Assembly (NCBI RefSeq): GCF_036884655.1
Contig: NC_088356.1
Location: 15,370,001-15,434,000, forward strand
Length of the DNA: 64,000 bases
From: Musa acuminata AAA Group
Taxonomy: Eukaryota; Streptophyta; Magnoliopsida; Zingiberales; Musaceae
Reading direction: 5' to 3'
In this document: positions 27,601-39,600 of the stretch, one piece after another
Layout: every line of letters starts with the position of its first letter
Position numbering within the stretch: the first letter of the stretch is position 1
Position numbers and translations under genes: made by a program
Notes under the pieces: generated by a model
Seen by the model: the letters and a program-made list of their open reading frames with translations, nothing else
What the model was told of the DNA's origin: nothing
Databases searched by the model: none

Positions 27601-30600
27601 CCGTCATCGTTGCTTCCGTTTGTAGCTCCTTCCACCGTCGATGGAGAGGACCCATAGCTTCCTCTACCACCAACGAATACATCTGAAGCTTCCCTCACCC
27701 ACGATGTCAGCGTCCACTTCGATTGAACCAAGTAATATAATGTTACCAAATTTGCACACGCAAACCCCATCCCCCCACGCGACCCCAAGCCATAAACCCT
27801 ACTTCATACGTAGCCATTGCTTTCGCTGCCATCGCTTCCTCTACCACTACCTTCACCACTGACGCTTCCTTTGCCATCGATGGACGGGTCCAAAGGTCTA
27901 GCTTTCGTGTGTAGTTCCCTCCGCCATCGTTGCTTCCGTATGTAGCTCCTTCCACCGTCGATGGAGAGGCCCCACAGCTTCCTCTACCACCGACGGATAC
28001 ATCTGAAGCTTCCTTCACCCACGATGTCAGCGGCCACAACTTCTGCCATTGCCGCTATCACCATCTGAAGCTTTCTCCGTCTCTGCTATTGTCATTCGCA
28101 ACTTCCTCCGTCGCTGCTACTGTCATCTGAAGCTTCCTCCGCCATTGATGATGCTGTTCGTAGCTTCCTCCATCGCTACTGCTATCATCCGAAAGTTCAT
28201 CCGTAACCGCCACCCTCTCCTTTTCCACTTTCCACTGTTAGTGACTCTTTTCTCCTCTCTAACTATTGTTAACAATAGATTAAATACTGTTAATAGTAGA
28301 TTGTTAACTACTTTTAGCATATAATAGTCTTTATTTAGATTTTAGCAATATTAATCATTATTTGTTAATTATATTTTTTTATTTTTTTTATTTTAATATT
28401 TCAAAGTGCCTTGTTTCGCTCATGCGGGCACCTAGGCAAGCATTATAACTTCAACATTATAACTTCAACATTATAACTTTTGGTTTACTGCTTCTTCACT
28501 CCTAACAAGCTGACTTGAGCATTGAAAGACCAAGTTCCCTCTCAGTCCCACCATAAGCCCCAGTCATCATCCAAATGGCCATGGGTTTTAATTTCGAATA
28601 ATATCGTCCGGTACGGGCAGTACGTACCGGTACGCGGACCGCCCGCTACCGGGTGGAATGCTCAATATCACCCTGTATTGGACTATACGGGATATATCGG
28701 ACGGTAACGATCAAAATTTCGACTGTTACCGCTCAGCACAACTTGGTAACAATCGATTTCTACTATTACCGATCTGCAACAGTGCTTCAACGGCCAAAAT
28801 AATCGTTGGAGCCCTTTCTTATGGGTTTTTAAACTCATCTTCTCCCCTATTTCACCCATACACTCTCTTAAACTACCTCAAACTCATTTTTTCTCACATT
28901 TACACTCTTGTAAACTCTACAAAGCAACGATTTGTGAATTGACAATTCAAATGATTTTTCTATAGATATTTCAATATTTACAAAAGAGCAATCCGTAACG
29001 GACCGAAATACGAACCTTACATAAGGCTATTCCTCAAAGTCCGAAAAAGATACATGATACTATTCTTACATAATTTACATTGGTTTTGCTAAATTTATAC
29101 TATTACTATATTTATTTCTAACTTAAAAACCTTATCCTAATTTTTTTTTATTTTCAAGTATTTTCGAAGGATTTTATGCCTAAATTAGGTGTAGGCATAC
29201 TGCTCGGTACACAGTACCGTATCGTAACGAGCGAAGCTCGAAACCCCGGTATGGTACGAAATTTTAATCCTTGTAAATGGCTTATAAACCATCTACATCT
29301 TGTTGGTCCAAAATTCTTGGCAATTAAAATTGGCATTGTTTGTGGGAATGATGTTGGCAATAGAGAGATGATGGACCAAAGAACAAAATAGACTTCGACA
29401 CATGATTACTAACCATGCACTTAAAGAAATCCTACCATCAACTAGGGATTAGATTTGGCATGGTAACATGCTCAACGTTTAGAAAGCTATCATCATTGAC
29501 AATACATCCATTATGATTGCAATGGCAATGGTGGAGCGAATATCAATACTTAAGATGCTTTTGGTTGGTGATTTCCCAATGTGGCCAAATACATAAATGC
29601 CCCACAAAAATTAAAAATGCAGTCAGAGATTGGCAGATAAGAAAGCCCTCAAGATGAAACAACATAAGAAGGTGAACCTTGATAGCTAGGCATCTATATG
29701 TCATTGATTATTCCAAGCATGGTTTGCAGTACCGGTCCGTACCGCCCGGTACGGGCGGTACGTACCGGTCCGACAGGCTTCCGGTACGCGGACCGCCTGT
29801 TACCGGTCCGGTACTGTAGCAGTACTGTAGCAGTGTAGCACTGCTACAGTGCTCGACACGCCTGAATATACCGCTCGGTACACCTGAGTGTACCGAGCGG
29901 TATACCGTACCGTACCGGTACCGAGCCCAGGTCGAAACTCTGGTACGGTACGGTATTGCGAACCTTGATTCCAAGTGCCAAGGACATGATGTCGGTGATG
30001 ATCAACCCATGTGCTAATATTAGCATATAAACTTACCCTGATCATATAAACTTCTGTCAAGTTATACTTTGGACCAGATGATCCATTACAATAAGATAAT
30101 TTCAATATTATGCTCAACTATATCATTATTTTTTTATGATCATCATCTATGATGGGTGAGAGAGAACACATAAGCAACTATAACCTCATAGGCTCATACA
30201 CTGTATTTTAACAAGTTTAACTTAGTTAAGTCAAGGGAATTAATAAAATTTATTTTTAATGGGCTAAACTAAGTTCATGAGACATCTTAAGGAGAATGAT
30301 GCAGAAATACATGTAGTATGGAGTCAAACAAGGATCTTTTTTGTGGTTTTTATATGTTTCACATAAAAGAAACCGAATTTAACAAAAAAAAAATTAGCAA
30401 TTACACAAGTAATAAATTTAGGAAGTCATACTTGATCTAAGCTGGAAGTGCCATATCCAATATATGATGAAGACAGCAAAGGTTGCACCAGGGACCATTT
30501 TGCATTTTCCAACTCAATAGATAAAGGTTCCAAGTATCTGCAAAAATAATGGGGTTTCTTGAATTTGGCATAATACAAATAAAAGAGCACTATACAGAAA

Positions 30601-33600
30601 CTTGTATTATCTTCTTCAACAATATAAAGAAAATAGAACTAAAAGCTTGGGGGAACTATAATTTGCCTATTATGGTTCAAATTGATTCATATTAATTCAC
30701 TCCTGTTCAAGACATGGATTAAAATCTTGTTCCAATATCAATACCAGCTGGCAGCTGAACCAATATGGTACTGATACAGAGCAGGCATACCAAACCGAAG
30801 TAGGGGTTGGTATCATCCAGACCAGAGTAGAGAGGATTACAAGAAGACAGAGGAGGAGAAGGCAAAGCAAGAGGAAGAAGTGGAGGATGAGACAGATGAG
30901 GCAGAGGAGATAGAGGAAAAGGAGGAAAAGGAGAAAGAAAAGGTGGAGAAGGTGGCGGAGGACAAGTAAGAGGAGGCAGCAGCACTGTCACCAAGGAAAT
31001 AAGGAGGCATGGCAATGAGTGTTGCATCAGTTATGATGATTCATGCCATAAGCGTTTTAGCAAATTGAATTTGTTTCTTTATTACTAAATTTTGATAAAA
31101 TGATCTGCTGAGGATTGAATTTAAATTTTAGCTCTGGTTGAGACAGTTACATGATCAACGAATATACCATATGTTATGATTTGGTCATCATCTAAATCTT
31201 GAGGCAACAAGAAATAACTCCTAGCTCTGCCATAAGAGGAACAAGGGGCCACAATGCACAGGATATTAGAGAAAATGAGGGGTTAATTTGCTGAGGAAGA
31301 GAGGCCTAGAATTGCTGAAAGGAAGAGCCGTATGTATTGTGAATAATCAGGTCAAACTACATATTGACAAATTAATTTGCTCAATGTGAATGACACGACC
31401 AGAACTGAAGTATGAATAAAGTTTAAATACTACCCAACCAAATTATTCCTGTAGGTGATATTTACAAATGCAAGTATGCCAAGCATTTAGACTTGATTTT
31501 GATACCAATAGATGCATAGTACAACCAGGTACAACAATTATTAGATACAAGAAAACTCTGACAAAAAGTGCATGTTAAATTAAAAGAAACATACTCAGTT
31601 GCCAATAATCCATCTGTCAAACCACCAACAAAAATGACTTGTTGGTTGAACTCACCAGTTTTGAAAGCAACCTACAAAAATAGGAGTAAATATTATCCAC
31701 TTATGGATTAAATTTTGCCACAACCCACTTATGAATTGATATTCTCCAGTTTCTAGTTGTATATTGTACATAGTATCAGATTGATAAAAAACTTAGCATT
31801 TTGCATAGGAAAATAGAACATTGAGAACATACTATTCAGCCAAATGAAAATCATCATTCTCAACTGAAGAATGCAAACATGTATCAATTCTCTAGACTAA
31901 TATAATATCATGGTAGTTTAGAATCTTTAGATACTTTTGGCTTTCACCAAGCAAGCGTAATCAGTCACAGATATGCACAACATTTTAAAATACAACAGCC
32001 TGTGCTGAAAAGCAAGCCACCGGGTCCATGCTAACTGGCTCAAGGCAACAACATGCATGAAGGTGTATCGATACAAATTTTGGTATAGCATAGACCCTTG
32101 CATCAATACCATTCTGGCATGCAAGGATGTGGTCAGCATGGGACAGAACCTACCAAAGCTCAAAACCATGCTTCACAATGTGCCTAAATTCCATTTAGAT
32201 AAATCCAAGACAGGTCACTTCCACCTTTGCCCAAATTTCAATTCAGAATCAAGAAGACTGCGTTGAAGGTTTGACAAAGTTCTAAGATCAGATGCTCACA
32301 TCATCTCTCCAAAGTTGGTATGTAAATATTGATCAAGGAAAAGCTCATGTGAACAGCATCACAGGTAAGGATTTATGTCCTCCAAAGTTGTCGTTGGATC
32401 TTCCATTACCCACCTAGCATTAGATCTAGAATGTGGATAGCACATGCATTAGGATTCAAAGCTAAAAAAGCTACAGGCCTCAGTTTTAGGCATAACAGTC
32501 ATTAATCCCCAATTTAGTGGAACCAGTCTCATAAACTTAAATCTTGATACAAGTGCCATTCAAGTATTGGATTAATGCCAAGCATGTAAAAGAAAAGTTG
32601 CAAACTAATGAACCGAACCTCAGATGCATTAAGTCACTTATTGAACCGAAAGTAGGCAATGTGAAATCAAAATCATAGGTTGGCATAATCAAGGATTGAA
32701 ATTTCGTACCGTACCAGAGTTTCGAGCTTTGCTCAATACGATACGGTATAGTGTACCGAGTGGTACACCTAATTTAGGCATAAAATCCTCTGAAAATACC
32801 TGAAAAATAAAAAAAAAAGTCAGGATAGGGGTTTTAAGTTAGAAATAAATATAGTAATAATATAAGTTTAGCAAAATCAATGTAAATTAGGTAAGAATAG
32901 TATCACATATCTTTTTCGAGCTTTCAGGAATAGTCTTGTGCAAGGTTCGTATTTCGATCCATTACGAATTGTCCTTTTGTAAATAGTGAAATATCTACAG
33001 AAAAATCATTTGAATTATTAGATTATTTTGTTATAATATAAACTTTAAAATTCAAATGAATTAAAAAATCACATATGTAGATATACTTGATTACTGATTA
33101 TACCACCAAAACGAACGATGGGTCTCCACAAGTGGTGGATCGGGGTCCTTGATCCTATGCATCTGCATATCAATATGATATGTTTGTTGGACTCAATCCT
33201 GAAATTGATCCCACGATATAGTGTGTTGATACACAGTATGCCATTGGTTCATCAATGTGGTGATGATCATAGGTTGATTATCATTAATCATATTTGTCCG
33301 AGGCAACTCCTGAGGCATGTATTGGTGAATGTTAGAGCTTCTACTTTTGCTACTGATCTGATGCTCCGTATTATACTGTTGCTCGGAGAAGTATGACCAA
33401 CTATCACCGTACTACTGTTGGTCGTACTGCTCTTGATTAAAAAGTTCTTCCTCTTAATCCTCCCAAATTAGCCTCGATTGAATTCATAAATCATTGCTTT
33501 GTAGAGTTTAGGAAAGTACAAATGTGAGAATAAGAAAAAGAATGTAAAAAAAATGAGTTTGAGGTAGTTGAAGAGAGTGTGAGAGTGAAATGGAATGAAA

Positions 33601-36600
33601 TAAGGGGGAGGATGGGTTTAAAACCCATGAGAAAGGGCTCCATTGGTCAATTTGACCATTAGAACACTGTTACAGGTCAATAACAGTCGTTTCGATCGTT
33701 ACCAACTTGTGTCGGGCATGTACGATCGAAATTTCAACTGTTACTGCTCGATATAGCCCCGTATCATCCGATACGGGGTGAGATCCAACATTCTGCCCGA
33801 TAGCAAGCGGTTCGTATACTGGTCTGCTGGCGAACAAGTACATACCACCCGTACCGAGTGGTATTATTCGAAATTAAAAACCTTGGGCATAATATTTCTC
33901 ACTCAGTATCATCTATAGTACAAATAAAATCAAGGATTAAAACATCGTACCGTACCGAAGTTTCGACCTTCTCTCGGTACAATACGGTACCGTGTACTGA
34001 GCGGTATACCGTTCGATATATATATATATATATATACTGGGCGGTCCGCGTACCGGTTTATTGTTAGACTGGTATGTACCGCCCGTACCAGGCGATATTA
34101 TTCGAAACTGTATATCTTAGATAAAATAGTGTAGGGAGAGGACAGAGAAGAATTAGAAAGTAGTAAACCTGTAAACGAAAGTAGACATCATAGGAATAGG
34201 ATGTTCCAAATGTTTATCTTACTTGCTTTTTATATTATCTTACACTATGCATGTAGGACACAGCATTATCTCACAAGCTACAAATTAAAAGTTTTCGGTT
34301 TTTGTATGAGTTAAATGATGGTAATCTAATACTATAGTATCTTTGTACAATATGATTGATATCAGGGTTTTTAATTTTGTACCATACCGCCTGGTATGAG
34401 CAATATGTATCAGCCTGCCAACCTATCAATATACGGACCACTTGCTACTGAGCAGTATCAAATTTTTGGCCTCGTATCGGGCGATACGAGGTTGTATCGG
34501 GCAGTAATGACTGAAATTTCGACCGTTACCGACCTATACCAAGCGGTATCGATTGATTTCGACCATTACCGACTTGTAACGGGCGGTAACGATCGAAACT
34601 GATCGTTAACTATTGATAACGGTCTTCAAACAGTCAATTTGACTATTGGAGGCATCCTAAAGGGTTTTCAAAATCTTTCCTTCTTCCTCTTTCAATCCAT
34701 TTCACTCTCACACTCTCTTAAACTAATTTTTACTCATAATCTCTCTTATTCTCACATTTTCACTCTTCTAAACTTAACAAAGCAATGATTTGTGGATTGA
34801 ATCAAATTTAAGAAAACTAATTTAGGAGGATTAAGAGGAAGAATTTTTTAATCAAGAGATATGTATTCACTTTAAAGATTTTTATTGATTTATAAGATGA
34901 TTAAGCGTATTCTATATGATGTATGACTTAATGTCTAATATATTGTTTGATATTCTTTTGATTGTATAATAGTATTAATTAGGGAGTAATTAAGGTCTTT
35001 AATGTTGTGATTAGTGTATTTAATATTGATTTATTTGAAATTAAATACTTAATAGGTCAAATGTTTATATTTCATGCATATTAAGTATTGGATCATATGT
35101 TTGTGATGGTATAATAGGTTTAATTAGGTTTTAATAAAGTTTTTTAATACTACGATGAGTGATTTTAATGATAATTTAATCGAAATTTGATCGATATTGA
35201 GTCAATTCAATATCTTTAATACCTATTAGGGTGTATGACATATTTAAAATATTCAAAGATAAATAATTAGTAGGTAATTAATTATGATAATTGTGTGATT
35301 ATTGTATCTAATGATGATTCAAATTGTAATTTGACCTATAATTGATCAAAATTACGTATTTAATGTTGCTTTTATGTATTTAACATATTATGGTAAAATA
35401 GGTTTAATTAAGTTTTAATAAAGTTTTTTAATGTTGCGATTAGTGGTTTTAATGATGATTTAATCGAAATTTGATCGATATTGGGTCAATTCAACATCTT
35501 TAATACCTATTAGGGTATTTGACATGTTTATAGCTTATTTGATTTAAATTTGATAGGAACATGACACTAAAGGAATAGCCATATAATGATGCTTGGGCTC
35601 ATGCCCAAAAGATGGATGGGAACTACCATCATTGACAATGTATTTATTGTGACTGCATTGGCAATGGTGTAGGAATCACTCGGGTGAGATACTCCGACTT
35701 CGAGTCACTCGGTTTGCTACTAATTTCATTGTCTTAAAGTCATTACAACAAAAGAGGCAAGGCCTCAAGGCAATGATCACCTCATAGGAATGGTCTGATT
35801 CTAGGTATTCGAGATTAAGCGATCGAAAGAAAATGAAAAAGACCATTCTTTCTTCTGGATTTTGGAAGATCGTGATTGAAATCATAAAAAGTATGGAACC
35901 ACTTTATGTTGTCCTCCGTAAGGTCGATATGAACAAGCGTCCATAGATGCCTTATCTTAAACATATGCTAATCAGAGCAAGAGAAGAGGTCAAGAAAGCA
36001 TTCAAAGATTATTTTAAGGCCGACTAATACCTACTGATCATTGATCGTAGGGCTGAAGTTCATATGGACCTAGATATCTATAATGTAGGTAAATTCATAT
36101 TCAGTATAATTTAATTCATAATTTTTATTGTATAAAAAATTCCTATTAACAAAATTATGTCTTGCAACGTATTATCTAAACTCGACAATTCAATTTCAAT
36201 ATGCTTTTGGAACGCAAAATGATTTACTAACAGCACTAAGAAGTGTTATATATCGACTCTTGTCAAATACTACTGATACAACCAATGCTATTATGGAGGG
36301 CTAATTATTCCGAGATTCAATTGGTCATTCTCTGATATTGTAGTTGTATCGTGTCATTAGATTATGAATCCTAGTAAGAAAAAATTACACATATTGATTA
36401 TCAACTATATTTGTTATGCTAATAAAATCTTATTTATATCTTTTCGCAGTCGAGTAGTGTCTACAATATGGAGGGAACGCACCAAATGTAAGGAAAGTTG
36501 TCATTCATGTACTTTCACAAACAACAACATCTAGTGGTTGCGAATGTAATTGGTCAATGTTCGTATTGATTCACACTAAAGTCCACAACAGACTATCGCA

Positions 36601-39600
36601 TAGACGCTTGGAGAAACTGGTATATGTCCACTATAACATACAGCTAAGGTTGCAATGTGCCGAGCTGGACAAAGAGCTAGAGGAACTAGAGATTAATCCT
36701 ATCAACCTCTATTTCTACAACGAATATTCAGAGTCGATGTTAGAGTGGGTCGAAGCGATAGAGAACCAAGAGGATCCTCTACTTGATGAGGCGAGAGATC
36801 CTCATCGTCCTTTGTGTTTTATTACCGAGACAATAGAAGAAGAGGAAGTATTAGGATCCCTTTATTTTTTAAGCTTTGAACAATGTTTTATTGAGTTGGT
36901 CTAATTCAGTAAGAGTGGGATAGGAGTTTATTTGATATTTATTTATTAAGAGTTCAAGTCCTGGTGAACTCTGGGTAAAACTCTATAAATAGGAATGTAT
37001 CTGTTTCTTTTCAGCAATCAATGAAATATTATCCAGTCTTTTGACAAACCTTAGGAGGCCGATCCTCTCGAAGTGATCATCCCTTTTCTCCTTCTTCTTC
37101 TACGATAAAATCCTAGGGGTCTTATCATTTAGTATCAGAATAGCGATCCTCGACATTCTCGCTGTAATTTCTCACAACACCTCGCTGTAACTATCATCTA
37201 AAAAAAAAAAGAGGTGAAAGCCAGCGGCCACGCCCATCCTCCTCGCAGTGAGAAAGGGTCGCTGCTTCCCGGCCAACAACCACCACCGCCACTGCTTCTC
37301 AGCCAGCAGCCAACCCCCTCATTAATAATAATTCCATATCTACTTTAATTTTTCCTTTGAAAATTACTGACCAGTATGATAAACATGATCCATTTTTTGT
37401 ATCTTTACACCTCTGTGAGAGAAAGACCTAATACTATTTGGTATTTTGATAAACCACTTTTGATAATAAGTGAGAAAATTTTAAAGCAGTGAATTAGGAA
37501 TCAATCTTCCTTCTATTAAAATTGGCTATTCTAACTACCCAGCCTAAGCTCAAACTACCTTACAGCCTCATTTGATTAAAGGCCCAAGTCTAAGAGGAAG
37601 CCCTAGATAAGGAAGAGAAGGGTTAGATAATTTGCAATTGACTGTAAATTGATTTCCTAGGAAGATTGCCTTGCTCCAAATGAATAGGAGTAATCTTAGG
37701 TTAACTTAGAAACTGCGACTCAACTGCACAAACAGGAGTAGCATGTGCTCTTTAATCAACATAAAGAGCAACAAGGACAAAGCATCTCCTTGCATGAGGC
37801 TTTTGTTCAAACAAAACTATTTACGAGTGTCATCGAAAGGCTTGAATATTTGTTTGAACAAAATATCTCTTAACAAAGAGAAACATTTAGACCCAAAGAC
37901 CCAAGCATCTAATAGAAAGAAAACTCCGTGAGATGTATCGAAAGCCTCTTAAAGTCTAGCTTCAACAATAACCTGTTCGGCTTGTGAATGACAGAATAAC
38001 ATATCAATTTATCTGTGGCCTTAAAGTCATGATATTGCAAATCTTGTCCAATGAGGTTGTACTACATATATTTTAGCCTCAGAACCACAACAGATGCTCC
38101 ATCTTGACGATACAGGAAGAAGCCACTATGGTCAAGATGTGGACCATGTACTTATAGCAATGACTTACATCTTTGTATTGTGGATGCTCAGAAAATTCCT
38201 AAACCCAAATAACACCTTCCTTAACCTTGACATCAACCTAGAAGATTGTCAAGAAACCTAATCTAAATAGCCAAACCAAGTTGGCTTTGGGACCCATAGT
38301 ATCTGGGAGGGCCCTCTAATAGATCCCAACAACCAATCAACAATTGGATATTCAATAGCACCTTTTGGTGACATGAAAATTTTCATCATCATCCTCCCAG
38401 CTATACTCATGATTTGATGACAATTATCTGGGAGGGCCCTCTACTAGATCCCAACAACCAGTCAACAATTGGAAATTCAGAAGCACCTTTTGGTGACATT
38501 GACATGAAAATCTTCATCATCATCTTCCCAGCTATACTCATGATTTGATGACAATTACCTGGGAGGGCCCTCTGCTAGATCCCAACAACCAAATCATTAA
38601 TAGGATATTAAGCAGCACCTTTTGGTGACATGAAAATCCTCCTTATCATCTACCCGGCTATACTCATGATTTGACGACAATCAGACCCACTTGATTTGGT
38701 AATAGTGCCAATCCTAGTTGGCATAGGATAACAGCATTATCTTACTCATCTGTGAATTACTGAGCTACATCCATGTCAAGTCAGAATTAGGACTCCTATA
38801 AAATTGACCATTGGAAATGGCCTCCAAGAACTCCTAAAATTAGGAATATTATTGTATTTTAATTTATATTTTGAAAGACAATATCTGAAAGTCTTTAGAT
38901 TCCTTTGTCAAATTTGTGTCCAGAAGCTCTAACTTAGATGTCATATAAGTCAATTAGTTGTTTTCCCTTTTAAAGATGTATTTGCAGAGAGAGATATGGC
39001 GAAGAAGAGAAGAGAGACAAGAATATAAAAATAAAAAGAAGGGCCTTCGAAGTGCTGCAGATCCTAGCTGAGTTTCATGAATAAAGACCTAAATGGTGCG
39101 CATCACTAAGGACAGTGTCAAAAAAGGATTATCAAATTCAACTAGTATTCCAATATCGGGGCATGAAATCAGAAAAAAAAAATAAACATCCTATCAAAAA
39201 CAATCACATAGATGAAGGCCAAGATTTTATGATTTGAAAAACCTGTCAAATTGGTACAGAATTGAGATACTAGGGTATATATCAACATGTACTGCCCTGC
39301 ATTGCTTAGCAAAATAACAAAAGAAAAATGAATGATATATTGAGTGATACTGAGCTACACGTTCCAAACCAGCACTTGGTTGGACTGATGATATGTATCT
39401 ATCTAGTAGTATTTTAGACCATGATGAAGGCACATTTGTAGAGAGTAAAAATGGAAAACCATTCACTAGCCTGAAGCAAGAACCTACTTGAAAATTTTTA
39501 GTGAACAATTAAGGAGAAAATTGGGTTTAAAGTTCACGAATTTAGAAGCAATTTTAGTCTTTAGTATAAGATTGATAAAACCATAATTAAAATGTTGAAG

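Noticed and set aside
38301..38681. CRISPR-like direct repeats
   Set aside because: The repeats are long tandem units without unique spacers, in a plant nuclear intron.
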